Assembly (NCBI GenBank): GCA_047605645.1
Contig: JASGFJ010000009.1
Span: forward strand, 54,236-118,235
Direction of reading: 5' to 3'
Origin: UBA1309 sp047605645
GTDB lineage: Bacteria > Bacteroidota > Bacteroidia > Bacteroidales > Dysgonomonadaceae
Length of the DNA stretch: 64,000 nt
A program made the position numbers and the translations under genes. Below, one piece after another: positions 29,249 through 36,986 of this stretch. The notes beneath the pieces are model-generated. The model had not been told where the DNA came from and searched no databases. It worked only from the letters and a program-made list of their open reading frames with translations. The number at the start of each line of letters is the position of its first letter. The stretch's first letter is position 1.

Positions 29249-29310
29249 GAGATATGAAACGAAGCCTGATTTTTAGTCATTCACCTAAAACAATAATTAA
29301 AAAATCCGTA
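29249..29310. repeat. 62-bp dispersed repeat, copy B (no palindrome)
   Basis: 59 of 62 bases match copy A at 10775-10836, same orientation. Here AAAAAATCCGTA runs straight into TAACAATAG, while in copy A a palindrome intervenes. No intact gene follows. The surrounding 29102-29689 stretch holds no recognisable gene; one frame after the repeat has protein-like composition but no motif. Confidence 0.8.
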
Positions 29311-29689
29311 TAACAATAGCCACAGTGATGCCCATGTTATATTTTACGATAATGTTATTGCTTGCTTCCAACTCGGTGCATCCGGGGACTTGCTCCCGAA
29401 TAGAGTAAGTGTATACTCAACGGACTAAGCGATGCATATATTATTCTTTTAATCTACGCTAATTTTGGGAAAAAGTTGGTTTGGCGAATAAAATGAAGTA
29501 TATTTATCACATTAAATACCAGGAATATGTCATCTATTAGCCTAAAAACCGGATAGATTTCAAGTGACGTAACGGCAAACGACTTCCTTTAATACACTTA
29601 TAAATAGCCGGGAAGTATTGGAGTCCGTTTTGAGAAAAGCTAAGTTTTGAGAACAGCTAGCCACCCCCCATGAATGAATGAATGACCAC

Positions 29690-29870
29690 CGGCGTTTAAT
29701 GCCAAACAAGTTGTTGGATGGCTTTGAAGGCAAGCCGACTTCTTCCAAATAGCCAAGATAACCAAATGTCCGCAGGATACCGCGATACGTGATATACAAG
29801 ACTTGATAAACAAAGGAATCTTACGCAAGAAGGCTGAAGGTGGACGGAGTCCAATTCGGAATTGGGAGAA
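29690..29870 (+). pseudogene. C-terminal remnant of a Fic/DUF4172-type protein
   Basis: Two frames separated by a one-base shift give MPNKLLDGFEGKPTSSK and then AKITKCPQDTAIRDIQDLI followed by NKGILRKKAEGGRS. This is the winged-helix C-terminus of Fic-family proteins (..KITKCSQDTA.RDIQDL..KGIL....GGRS). The Fic catalytic HPFxxGNG region is missing. It is the first of several C-terminal remnants in the accessory region up to 37.7 kb. Confidence 0.65.
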
Positions 29871-29985
29871 ACACCCGGTTAGCAGAATCTTTTTTTTGTC
29901 CCCGAAAAAGGCGTTTTGGTCTACTTTTTCGAATGTGCGTTTATCTTAGCAATAGTTTTGTTATTAACTCAATGCAAGAAGTGCC

Positions 29986-30186
29986 TTGTGGGTATTTATT
30001 GTCATGGGGAGAAATAAACCTCGTTGGAAAGAAGGCAAATACGGTCAATGCCTTGCATGCTTCCACCGTTGCCCGCAAAAGGCCATACAGCCTAAAAAGA
30101 GGGTTAAAAAAGAGAACGTTATCGGCATCCCAATGTACAGTCATAATCAGATACATTACAATGAAACTGAAATAAAAAACAGACAA
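29986..30186 (+). pseudogene. C-terminal remnant of a ferredoxin/flavodoxin (EFR1-like) protein, fused in frame to the next gene
   Basis: The open frame upstream of the NTF2-like gene reads EGKYGQCLACFHRCPQKAIQ, the end of a 4Fe-4S ferredoxin motif (CLACFHxCPxxAIQ), then a Tyr/His/Asn-rich tail (MYSHNQIHYNETEIKN). The rest of the electron-transfer protein is absent. The frame continues without a stop into MKTNEDIQ at 30187, so automated annotation would produce a chimeric 197-residue protein. I treat the upstream portion as a gene remnant. Confidence 0.6.
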
Positions 30187-30579
30187 ATGAAAACGAATGA
30201 AGATATTCAAGCTGCAATTATTGCTTTAGAAGAACAAGCTTTAGCCTTATGGAACGATGGCAATCCCGATGGATTTTTGGAATTGTCTGCTGACGACGTG
30301 GTGTATTTCGATCCGACTTTCGAGAAAAAGTTCAAAGGGAAAGAGGCGTTGGCAGCGTATTATGAAGGTTTCAGGGGGAAAAATAAAATTGACTCCTATA
30401 AAATGATAGAGCCTGTGGTGCAGGTTATGTCTGGCAGTGCTGTTTTGGCTTATGATTACGAAGCTTGCAGAGATGGTCAAAGATACCGTATGCAGTGCAC
30501 GGAAGTCTACAAGTTAGATGCTGATGGTCAGTGGAAAATCATACATACGCATTGGTCTTTTGTGTTTTCGAATAAATAA
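30187..30579 (+). CDS. NTF2-like / SnoaL-fold protein (DUF4440 type)
   Basis: From MKTNEDIQAAIIALEEQALA this is a 130-residue small cone-shaped alpha+beta (NTF2-like) protein. Family features are a leading helix with ALALWNDGNPDGFLELSADD, VVYFDP, KGKEALAAYYEGF and the final strand pair EVYKLDADGQWKIIHTHWSF. These proteins act as small-molecule isomerases/hydrolases or binding scaffolds; no catalytic residue set can be assigned. The internal ATG at 30187 is chosen because the upstream 67 codons belong to a different, truncated protein (ferredoxin remnant). Next downstream is a DinB-like protein 45 bp away. Confidence 0.8.
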   Translation: MKTNEDIQAAIIALEEQALALWNDGNPDGFLELSADDVVYFDPTFEKKFKGKEALAAYYEGFRGKNKIDSYKMIEPVVQVMSGSAVLAYDYEACRDGQRYRMQCTEVYKLDADGQWKIIHTHWSFVFSNK

Positions 30580-30624
30580 AATCATGATACACAATGAACA
30601 AAAATGAAGTAATTCAGTTTAGAG

Positions 30625-31092
30625 ATGGAAAATACAAATTTGAATATTTACACAGATGAAATTCTGGAAGTAATAAACGAGTGGGAAGAGAAACTGCTCG
30701 CTTTGTCCGAAGATGTGATAACCGAAAGGCGTAATCACCAAAACAGGACAGTCAAACAACTGTTAGGACATTTGGTTGATTCGGCATCGAACAATCATCA
30801 GCGAATGGTCCGTCTGCAATACAATGACAATCTGCTCTTTCCCGATTACACGCAGGACAATGACCGTTGGATTGCCATTCAAGATTACCAACATGCCGAT
30901 TGGGAAAACCTCGTTCAGCTTTGGAAGTCTTTTAATCTGCATATGATTCACCTGATAAAATCTGTCGATACGTCCCAATTGAACAATTACTGGACGGATT
31001 TTGAAGGTGTAAAAGTAACGTTGGGAGATATGATTAAAGGCTATCCTTCACATTTAAGCTTGCATATCAACGACATAAAGGAGTTGATTTAG
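30625..31092 (+). CDS. DinB-like (DinB_2) four-helix protein
   Basis: This 155-residue all-helical protein matches the DinB/YfiT-like fold. It has NQNRTVKQLLGHLVDSASNNHQRMVRL early (metal-ligand His in GHLVDSASNN), DNDRWIAIQDYQHADWENLVQLW in the middle, and HLSLHINDIKEL at the end supplying two further His. Such proteins in Bacteroidota are cytosolic, metal-binding and often of unknown reaction, related to thiol-dependent transferases. It is one of several stand-alone enzymes in this accessory segment. Start ATG 30625 is the first in frame and the length is typical. Confidence 0.82.
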   Translation: MENTNLNIYTDEILEVINEWEEKLLALSEDVITERRNHQNRTVKQLLGHLVDSASNNHQRMVRLQYNDNLLFPDYTQDNDRWIAIQDYQHADWENLVQLWKSFNLHMIHLIKSVDTSQLNNYWTDFEGVKVTLGDMIKGYPSHLSLHINDIKELI

Positions 31093-31123
31093 GTTTGTGA
31101 AGCTGCGGCAAGATAGCAGAATA

Positions 31124-31332
31124 ATGAGCAAATACACTCCATTATGGCAGTATATTCAAAAGGACGATAGTCCGACAAGCAAGCTGACTTTTGATGAAAT
31201 ATAGGATATTGAGGGAATCGTATAGACCATTCTTTTTTGAACAGCAAAAAGGAATTGACCGTATTATACGGCTACCAAGTAGGGAAAATATCTTTGAAAG
31301 AGAAAACGGATCTATTTAATAGGATTGATTAA
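31124..31332 (+). pseudogene. Degraded small hypothetical gene with two stops and a frameshift
   Basis: From the ATG at 31124 the frame reads MSKYTPLWQYIQKDDSPTSK, then LTFDEI and a TAG. After a further TAG and a one-base shift it continues as IDHSFLNSKKELT and GYQVGKISLKEKT to a TAA at 31332. The pieces together match a small (about 68-residue) bacterial protein type beginning SKY.PLW.Y with IDHSFLN.KKEL, which I know only as hypothetical. It is not expressed as an intact protein. Confidence 0.6.
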
Positions 31333-31335
31333 AAT

Positions 31336-31887
31336 ATGGAGAGTCTGAAAACTGACAGATTAACAGTGCGCCTTGCAAAATTAGGCGATGAGGAATCTAT
31401 TTTTTCTTATCGTTCTGATTTTGTCGAAAACAAATATCAAGGCTGGTTGCCCGAATCATTAGAGGAAGTTCGCAATGATATAAAAAACATGCCGACTACG
31501 TTAGATGTGGCAGATATTTGTTTCCAATTCGTTATTGTTGTTACAGATGAAGACCGGATAATTGGAGATATGGGAGTTGTCTTTACCGGACATGAACTAT
31601 TGCAGGCAGAATTAGGTTGCACCTTAGATAAAAATTATCAAGGAAAAGGATTTGCGACAGAGGCATTAAGAGCTATGATTAATTATCTCTTTTCAACGTT
31701 AAAAAAGCACCGCATAATCGCTTCCATTGACCCGCGTAATCTTCCTTCCATCAGGTTGATTGAACGGATAGGGTTTAGAAAAGAGGGGTATTTCAAGGAG
31801 AGTTATTTCTTACGTGGGGAGTGGACGGACGATGTCATTTATGCGATGCTTCAAAGAGAGTGGTCTAGTAATAAAACAGTGAAATAA
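31336..31887 (+). CDS. GNAT acetyltransferase, RimJ/RimL type
   Basis: This 183-residue N-acetyltransferase begins MESLKTDRLTVRLAKLGDEE, the usual RimJ/RimL start. The acetyl-CoA loop is in LDKNYQGKGFATEALRAMINYL (Q-x-x-G-x-G/A pattern), and conserved IDPRNLPSIRLIERIGFRKEGYF and WTDDVIYAMLQREW close the domain. The acceptor substrate is unknown; relatives acetylate ribosomal-protein N-termini or small amines and antibiotics. A second GNAT follows after 15 bp, and remnants of two further GNAT C-termini lie at 33755-33848 and 34671-34727. Confidence 0.88.
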   Translation: MESLKTDRLTVRLAKLGDEESIFSYRSDFVENKYQGWLPESLEEVRNDIKNMPTTLDVADICFQFVIVVTDEDRIIGDMGVVFTGHELLQAELGCTLDKNYQGKGFATEALRAMINYLFSTLKKHRIIASIDPRNLPSIRLIERIGFRKEGYFKESYFLRGEWTDDVIYAMLQREWSSNKTVK

Positions 31888-31902
31888 AAATCGGATAGAA
31901 AT

Positions 31903-32406
31903 ATGAACTATAAATTACGCGATTGGAAAATATCGGATGTAGATGCCCTTGTAAAACATGCAAACAATTACAATATCGCAAAATGGTTGACGAATGTATT
32001 TCCATACCCTTATACTGAGAATGATGGAAAGGCGTACCTTGAATTTGTATCGCAAGAAAGTCATTCTAAAATTTTTGCCATTGAAGTCAACGGCGAAGCA
32101 GTCGGCTCTATCGGAATTTTCCCGCAATCGGATGTTCACGGGAAAAACGCGGAAATAGGCTATTGGCTTTCCGAAGCATATTGGGGACACGGAATCATAA
32201 CAAAAGCCATACAGGAAATTGTCGATTACGGCTTTGCGAATTTTGATATTGTGCGAATCTACGCCCGCCCTTTTTCTACCAACAAAGGTTCTCAACGGGT
32301 ATTGGAAAAGGCCGGGTTCAAACTGGAAGCAAGATTGGAAAAAGCCCTGTATAAAAATGATGAGTATATGGACGAACTGATATACTCGAAGTTAAAGGAA
32401 GTCTGA
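31903..32406 (+). CDS. GNAT acetyltransferase, RimJ/RimL type
   Basis: This 167-residue N-acetyltransferase has a short N-terminus (MNYKLRDWKISDVDALVKHA), NGEAVGSIGIFPQSDVHGKNAEIGYWLSE as strands 3-4, the CoA-binding loop WGHGIITKAIQEI, and YARPFSTNKGSQRVLEKAGF before the C-terminal YMDELIYSKL. It is only distantly similar to the preceding GNAT, so it is probably an independent acquisition rather than a tandem duplicate. Short gap, same strand. Confidence 0.88.
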   Translation: MNYKLRDWKISDVDALVKHANNYNIAKWLTNVFPYPYTENDGKAYLEFVSQESHSKIFAIEVNGEAVGSIGIFPQSDVHGKNAEIGYWLSEAYWGHGIITKAIQEIVDYGFANFDIVRIYARPFSTNKGSQRVLEKAGFKLEARLEKALYKNDEYMDELIYSKLKEV

Positions 32407-32425
32407 AGTTCAACAATATTCAAAT

Positions 32426-32806
32426 ATGATAAGACATAAATATATAGTTACTGAACGATGGGAACAAAGTTACCCTGACCCTATTTTATTAGAAAAAGGA
32501 GAAAGCGTTATCGTTGATTTTTCAATAAAAGATGACACTCCGGGTTGGGACAACTGGGTTTGGTGTATATCCGCCAAAAGACAAAGTGGTTGGGTGCCCA
32601 CACAGATTCTTCAAATGACCGCTTCGCTTAATGATGACAAAAAGGAAGCTGTGGTAATAGAGGATTATTCCGCCAATGAACTGAGTGTAGAAAAAGATCA
32701 GGTATTTATTGGCGAAAAAATACTTAATGGGTGGATTTGGGGAAGTATCGAAAATACCGATTTGAAAGGATGGGTGCCATTGGTAAATATCAAGCAAATC
32801 ATTTAG
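32426..32806 (+). CDS. Tandem SH3-like domain protein
   Basis: The 126-residue cytosolic protein (no signal peptide) has two SH3-like beta domains. The first contains GESVIVDFSIKDDTPGWDNWVWC and SGWVPTQILQM. The second has VIEDYSANELSVEKDQVFIGEKILNGWIWGSI and KGWVPLVNIKQI. The paired W-P/GW-VP features are usual for bacterial SH3-like barrels of this kind. No enzymatic motif is present and its function is unknown. It follows the second GNAT after 19 bp. Confidence 0.7.
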   Translation: MIRHKYIVTERWEQSYPDPILLEKGESVIVDFSIKDDTPGWDNWVWCISAKRQSGWVPTQILQMTASLNDDKKEAVVIEDYSANELSVEKDQVFIGEKILNGWIWGSIENTDLKGWVPLVNIKQII

Positions 32807-32939
32807 GGACAAACCATAAACAGCAGCAATCGGGATATGGATATATAGGAACTATGGATTCAGGATTACCCTATAAACATTTGAAGTGGCTCCGCTTATA
32901 TGAAATGATATTGAACTAAATGAAGCCACCAAAAGAGTT

Positions 32940-33287
32940 ATGGAACACTTGGTATATTGCGACGACAAAGCCAAAGTCCTGAATAAAATATGGGATGGAA
33001 GCAAAACAATGGTAGTTCGAGGCGCAGCCGGACGAAAAATCCCCCACAGCCGCGTAAATGAGGGAGAAACACTGTATTTTATGCAAAAAGGTTCGAAGCG
33101 GATTTCGGCAAAAGGAGTTAGATTCATTAACGAGCCAATGGACATGCCCGACTGGGGAACGCGAGTAGTTCACTTGTACGATCCGAAAGAGAATTTGATT
33201 GAGTTGCTTAAGCCTCTTAAAACAGAGCGATTAGCAAGTGGTGACAACGTAGAACAACGTGAACGTAAAACAAAAAATAACAGATAA
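32940..33287 (+). CDS. Chimeric ORF: ASCH-like N-terminal half joined to a VOC (glyoxalase) C-terminal tail
   Basis: Residues 1-58 (MEHLVYCDDKAKVLNKIWDG, GSKTMVVRGAAGRKIPH, SRVNEGETLYFMQKGSKRIS) read as the first half of an ASCH-like small protein. Near residue 59 (about base 33114) the sequence switches to GVRFINEPMDMPDWGTRVVH followed by LYDPKENLIELLKPL, the last strand pair of a VOC/glyoxalase protein. The metal-ligand Glu of VOC (NLIEL) is present but its partners are gone. The frame is open and may be translated, but neither domain is complete, so function is doubtful. It is best explained by a deletion joining two neighbouring genes. Confidence 0.6.
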   Translation: MEHLVYCDDKAKVLNKIWDGSKTMVVRGAAGRKIPHSRVNEGETLYFMQKGSKRISAKGVRFINEPMDMPDWGTRVVHLYDPKENLIELLKPLKTERLASGDNVEQRERKTKNNR

Positions 33288-33303
33288 AACGAGTGATAAC
33301 ATC

Positions 33304-33753
33304 ATGTATTCAATGATTGAACTGAAAGATTTTCTTGAAGATAACAAAAGCGATTTTGAGATATTAGCACATAGCACACCAATTCTATCGACACAAGATG
33401 CGGCAACATATTTTGATATTGAAAAAGCGGCTCCAACATTTATAATGGAAACTGATCTCGGGCTTATTGCTTTTATAATCAGCTCAAAGCGAGGAAAGAT
33501 TGATTTTAGATCAATGAAGCAGGATTTAAAATTTTCAAAACTAAAAATGGCAGATAAAGAAAAGGTGCAAAAAATAACAGGATATGAGATTGGCGTCATT
33601 CCTCTTATTGGACATAATTTGCCTTGTGTTTTCGATGATTCTCTTTTAAATTGCGACTACATTTATGGTGGTTCTGGTGATGCACTTCACACTCTGAAAA
33701 TTGCTCCTAATGATGTTATGCGCCTGAATAAAGTGATTAGACATATTATTTAA
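33304..33753 (+). CDS. YbaK/EbsC-type aminoacyl-tRNA deacylase-like protein
   Basis: This 149-residue protein matches the YbaK/EbsC (prolyl-tRNA editing domain) fold: MYSMIELKDFLEDNKSDFEI, ILSTQDAATYFDIEKAAPTF, a conserved Lys region (MKQDLKFSKLKMADKEKVQK), TGYEIGVIPLIGHNLPCVFD, and a final YIYGGSGDALHTLKIAP. Such proteins hydrolyse misacylated tRNA or act on related adducts. The ATG at 33304 gives a standard N-terminus; the frame is open 15 codons upstream, overlapping the chimeric ORF. A GNAT remnant begins within 2 bp of the stop. Confidence 0.82.
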   Translation: MYSMIELKDFLEDNKSDFEILAHSTPILSTQDAATYFDIEKAAPTFIMETDLGLIAFIISSKRGKIDFRSMKQDLKFSKLKMADKEKVQKITGYEIGVIPLIGHNLPCVFDDSLLNCDYIYGGSGDALHTLKIAPNDVMRLNKVIRHII

Positions 33754-33754
33754 A

Positions 33755-33848
33755 GGAGAATGTGGATATTGCTTCCGGCAAAGCACTTCTGTCGAATGGA
33801 TTTGAGTATGATAAAGAAAAAGAGTATTTCATATTAAAAAGCAATAAG
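33755..33848 (+). pseudogene. C-terminal remnant of a GNAT acetyltransferase
   Basis: The frame reads ENVDIASGKALLSNGFEYDK followed by EKEYFILK, the last part of a GNAT domain (N.ASGK.LL.NGF.Y....). The acetyl-CoA loop and everything before it are missing. It runs in frame into the methyltransferase start at 33849, so a GTG or upstream start would yield an artificial fusion. Confidence 0.6.
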
Positions 33849-34652
33849 ATGAAAATCAAGGATAATAAACCCGCTTTGTTTGAAAAAACGGATAGCAATA
33901 TTTGGACTGACTCATACATTCAGCGACAAATGTTGAAAGAACATTTGAATCCAGACTCGGACGGAGCAAGCAGAAAACAAGAATCAATAAGGAAGATTCT
34001 AAATTTCATCGAGGCTCATTCCACTCCAAAGGCACGTTTGCTGGACTTGGGGTGTGGCCCCGGATTATATACTTCATTCTTTCGGGATAAAGATTATACC
34101 GTTACCGGAATAGATTTTAATGAAGCTTCCATAAAATATGCCCGCAAGCAACACGCCGACATTTGTTATATTGAGGGGGATTATATAAAGGATTATCCCG
34201 AAGGTGTGTTCGATACGATTATTATGATTTATTGCGACTTCGGCACTCATTCGGATACAGACCGGGATAAGTTATTGCAAAACATCTATGCTTCTCTTGA
34301 CGAAGGAGGCACGTTTATATTCGACGTGTTTACCGATGCACTAACGAATGATAAACGCGAAAGTAAAAGTTGGGACTTCCAGCCCGATGGTGGTTTTTGG
34401 AATGCAAATGAGTATTTGCTTTTAAGCGAAACATTTCACTATCCCGAAAACAAGGCTTTTGCCTATCAATACAACCTGCTTACAACCGACAGTGAAAAGC
34501 ATTTCATTGTATGGGACAGATATTATTCGGAAAAAGAAATTGCCGAACTACTCATTAAAATCGGATTTAAAGAAGTTGCAATACACCACAATATCTTGGG
34601 AAGTAATAACTTTACCTCCAACAGCGAGATGTTTGTTGTGGCGAAGAAATAA
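33849..34652 (+). CDS. Class I SAM-dependent methyltransferase
   Basis: This 267-residue enzyme starts at MKIKDNKPALFEKTDSNIWT. The SAM site is seen in ARLLDLGCGPGLYTSFF (motif I), TVTGIDFNEASIKYARKQ (acidic residue of motif II), and CYIEGDYIKDYPEGVFDTII with MIYCDFGTHSD (motif III region). GGTFIFDVFTDAL follows as the post-III strand. The acceptor is unknown; the length suits a small-molecule methyltransferase. The longer frame starting at 33762 includes a GNAT remnant and is rejected as the start. Downstream is another GNAT scrap, then PhzF. Confidence 0.87.
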   Translation: MKIKDNKPALFEKTDSNIWTDSYIQRQMLKEHLNPDSDGASRKQESIRKILNFIEAHSTPKARLLDLGCGPGLYTSFFRDKDYTVTGIDFNEASIKYARKQHADICYIEGDYIKDYPEGVFDTIIMIYCDFGTHSDTDRDKLLQNIYASLDEGGTFIFDVFTDALTNDKRESKSWDFQPDGGFWNANEYLLLSETFHYPENKAFAYQYNLLTTDSEKHFIVWDRYYSEKEIAELLIKIGFKEVAIHHNILGSNNFTSNSEMFVVAKK

Positions 34653-34670
34653 GGTTGAGAAAACATCATT

Positions 34671-34727
34671 ACCGACGTAATTTATGCAATACTTCAAAAA
34701 GAATGGATAAACCAAAAAAGTAAATAA
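34671..34727 (+). pseudogene. Last 18 codons of a second lost GNAT acetyltransferase
   Basis: TDVIYAILQKEWINQKSK and a stop match the end of the intact GNAT at 31336-31887 (TDDVIYAMLQREWSSNKTVK) closely in pattern. Nothing of the rest of that gene remains between the methyltransferase and PhzF genes. Confidence 0.6.
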
Positions 34728-34741
34728 GAGGAGGAAACAAT

Positions 34742-35623
34742 ATGCGCAAATTTGAATATAAAAAGACAAATGCCTTTTCTGTCGGAAAATCGACTGGAAA
34801 TCCGGCAGCATGCCTATACTTGAAAAAAGGGCAACAGTTATCAGAGGAAGAAATGTTATCCATAGCAAAAGAGCACAAAGGATTTGTCTCAGAAGTTATA
34901 TATTGCATCCCATTAGAAAATGACGTTTTCAGATTAAGATATTATTCCTCAGAATGTGAGGTCGAGTTTTGTGGACATGGTACAATTGCATGTATCTATG
35001 AATTAATTAAAAGTACCGACACATTAAGGGGTTTGCCAGAAATTACTCTATTAATCAATAAAGGAGAATTGATTGTTTACAATGAGCTTAAAGAACTTGA
35101 TGCTGTATTTATCACAGCTCCTACGCCTCTCGATCTCATTGTCCCTGTTGAACAGAATGCTATTTCAAATATATTACAGATTTCTCCCCAAACGATAGAC
35201 TCAAATTATTGCATAGATTTCATTGATGCCGGCCTTAGAACTCTGATTATTCCAGTCAATGGACTAAATAATCTACTTGGAATCAATCCTAATGAAACCG
35301 CCTTAAAAGATTTCTGTCAGGCAAATAATATTGATATCATTTTGATTTTCACCTTGGATGTGGCAAATAAAGAGAACAAAGCAAGAAGCCGGGTGTTTGC
35401 TCCAAAGTTTGGGTATCTTGAAGATCCGGCAACAGGTTCAGGGAACTCGGCTTTCGGATACTTTATGCTTAAACACAATCTGTGGGATGGAACACCTATT
35501 TCGATTGAGCAGAATGGTCTGATCGACAATTGCAATATCGTCAAATTAAGAACTATAGACAATAAAGTTATGTTTGGAGGAAATAGCATTCTAAAAATCG
35601 AAGGAAACTATTATTTAGAATAG
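34742..35623 (+). CDS. PhzF-family isomerase-like protein
   Basis: This 293-residue protein has the duplicated diaminopimelate-epimerase-like fold of PhzF proteins: KTNAFSVGKSTGNPAACLYL near the N-terminus, YSSECEVEFCGHGTIACIYEL (the conserved CGHGT/ATL helix start), GLRTLIIPV mid-protein, and SRVFAPKFGYLEDPATGSGNS AFGYF at the start of the C-terminal half (DPATGSG is diagnostic). The catalytic Glu expected near residue 45 corresponds to KGFVSEV. Relatives catalyse isomerisation or act on small aromatic substrates; substrate unknown. The gap before it holds a GNAT scrap and a purine-rich AGGAGGA 9 bp before the ATG, an unusually strong Shine-Dalgarno sequence for this phylum. Confidence 0.85.
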   Translation: MRKFEYKKTNAFSVGKSTGNPAACLYLKKGQQLSEEEMLSIAKEHKGFVSEVIYCIPLENDVFRLRYYSSECEVEFCGHGTIACIYELIKSTDTLRGLPEITLLINKGELIVYNELKELDAVFITAPTPLDLIVPVEQNAISNILQISPQTIDSNYCIDFIDAGLRTLIIPVNGLNNLLGINPNETALKDFCQANNIDIILIFTLDVANKENKARSRVFAPKFGYLEDPATGSGNSAFGYFMLKHNLWDGTPISIEQNGLIDNCNIVKLRTIDNKVMFGGNSILKIEGNYYLE

Positions 35624-35660
35624 ACGTTTTGTCAACAAGCAGAAAATAATTGGAGCAAAA

Positions 35661-35705
35661 TGTCCCATTTTTACAATTCTCTGTTTTGGCAAACACTTAT
35701 CTTTG
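35661..35705 (+). promoter_or_regulatory. Operator and promoter of the AraC gene
   Basis: TGTCCCATTTTTACAATTC (35661-35679) is followed, 37 bp after its first base, by the -7 element TATCTTTG (35698-35705). The same arrangement with nearly the same sequence recurs at 36518-36562, upstream of the VOC gene. The -7 matches the Bacteroidota TAnnTTTG consensus; a TTTG-type -33 is not present, consistent with activation by a regulator bound at the TGTC element. It places the AraC start at ATG 35723. Confidence 0.6.
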
Positions 35706-35722
35706 CAGGATATTCAGGTCGA

Positions 35723-36517
35723 ATGGAAGAATTCAGAATCATACAACCTTCGGGGCTACTTGCGCCTTATGTGAAGAATTACTGGCTATTGAAAACAGTC
35801 GGCGATTCGGAATCTTTGCAACGAACTGTACCGACGGGAATGATGAGCCTGATATTTCACCGAGGTAATCGTTTGCTGTCCGTTTACGAAGATGAGCTGC
35901 ACCCTCGTACATTCCTTGCGGGTCATGAGAAAACCTTTGCCGACTTAAAGTACACAGGAGAAATCAATATGATTTCCGTCGCCTTTCGTCCTGCCGGAGT
36001 ACGGGCATTCTTCAACCTGCCAATAATCAAAACTAATCATTTACGATTAACCGCAGACGATCTCGAAGACAAGGATTTATCTTCGTTAGAAAATACATTA
36101 ACAAGTACCGAAAACGACCGAATATGCATTCTCTTAATTGAACAATTCTTATTAAAAAGACTAACACAATTTCCGAAATACGACCTAAAACGCATGGAAA
36201 CGACAATCAGCTTGATTAATTCCGGCCAGACTGACGTTGCTCGTCTTGCGGATGCAGCCTGCTTAAGTCGAAAACAATTCAACCGGGTTTTCTGCGAATA
36301 TGTAGGCTCTAATCCAAAAGAATTTTCTCGAACAATCCGTTTTCAGAGAGCTTTGCATATCCTTGAAACCAGATCGCAAATCAGCCTCACTGCTTTGGCT
36401 TATGAATGTGGTTATTTCGACCAATCCCACCTCATTAAAGAATTTAAAGCATTGTCGGGCTATACTCCGTCCGAGTATCTTGCTACCTGCCCGCCCCATT
36501 CGGATTATTTCTCTTAA
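35723..36517 (+). CDS. AraC-family regulator with DUF6597-like N-terminal domain
   Basis: From MEEFRIIQPSGLLAPYVKNY this is a 264-residue regulator. The N-terminal half (VPTGMMSLIFHRGNRLLSVYED, then INMISVAFRPAGVRAFFNLP) is the sensor domain found in such Bacteroidota regulators. The C-terminal 90 residues contain two helix-turn-helix motifs (VARLADAACLSRKQFNRVFCEYVG and ISLTALAYECGYFDQSHLIKEF, then GYTPSEYL). The earlier ATG at 35660 overlaps the promoter and is rejected. Its own promoter and the VOC gene promoter share an operator-like element, so it likely controls itself and the downstream VOC protein. Confidence 0.88.
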   Translation: MEEFRIIQPSGLLAPYVKNYWLLKTVGDSESLQRTVPTGMMSLIFHRGNRLLSVYEDELHPRTFLAGHEKTFADLKYTGEINMISVAFRPAGVRAFFNLPIIKTNHLRLTADDLEDKDLSSLENTLTSTENDRICILLIEQFLLKRLTQFPKYDLKRMETTISLINSGQTDVARLADAACLSRKQFNRVFCEYVGSNPKEFSRTIRFQRALHILETRSQISLTALAYECGYFDQSHLIKEFKALSGYTPSEYLATCPPHSDYFS

Positions 36518-36562
36518 TGTCTCATTTTTACAATTTCTGCGTTCCGCGAGATGCTACCTTTG
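36518..36562 (+). promoter_or_regulatory. Operator and promoter of the VOC gene, near-duplicate of the AraC promoter
   Basis: TGTCTCATTTTTACAATTT begins right after the AraC stop codon, and the -7 element TACCTTTG (36555-36562) starts 37 bp later, the same spacing as upstream of araC. The conserved distance implies a shared activator site. Confidence 0.6.
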
Positions 36563-36591
36563 CCTTGTCTAATAAATAAAAGTAATTAACA

Positions 36592-36966
36592 ATGAAAGCA
36601 TTAGTAGCATTTTTCGAGATTCCCGCTGTCGATTTCGACAGAGCAATCAAGTTTTACGAAACCGTTTTAGGTGTCGAACTTTCCGCAATGGATTTCGGTC
36701 AGGAGAAAATGGCATTCTTTCCCGAAGAAAACGGACAATGCCCCGGAGCAATCTCTTGGGCTGAGAAAGACAATCTCCTTCCTTCCGAGAACGGAGTATT
36801 GATAAGCCTACGTGTCGAAAATATGGAGCAAGCAATTAATTCCATTCAAAGACTCGGCGGAAAAATACGTATTCCGAAAACAAAGATTGAGGCAGAAAAT
36901 CGCGGATACTTTGCTGTATTTCTTGATTGTGAAGGAAATCGGGTCGGGTTATATTCGGATAAGTAG
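36592..36966 (+). CDS. VOC-superfamily (glyoxalase/bleomycin-resistance-like) protein
   Basis: This 124-residue protein contains the paired beta-alpha-beta-beta-beta modules of the vicinal oxygen chelate superfamily: VAFFEIPAVDFDRAIKFYETVLG, MAFFPEENGQCPGAISW, then VLISLRVENMEQAINSIQRLGG and RGYFAVFLDCEGNRVGLYS. In place of the usual first metal-ligand His there is FEIPA, as in many non-GloA members, and the last ligand position reads GNRVGLYS rather than GN.IEL. It is therefore more likely a binding/resistance-type or AraC-linked protein than a glyoxalase. It follows the AraC gene, shares its promoter type, and has a terminator after it. Confidence 0.85.
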   Translation: MKALVAFFEIPAVDFDRAIKFYETVLGVELSAMDFGQEKMAFFPEENGQCPGAISWAEKDNLLPSENGVLISLRVENMEQAINSIQRLGGKIRIPKTKIEAENRGYFAVFLDCEGNRVGLYSDK

Positions 36967-36986
36967 GCTTATACTAACAAAAATGT

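Noticed and set aside
29840..30175. 111-codon frame overlapping the Fic and ferredoxin remnants
   Set aside because: It is in a different frame from both readable remnants and has no recognisable motif.
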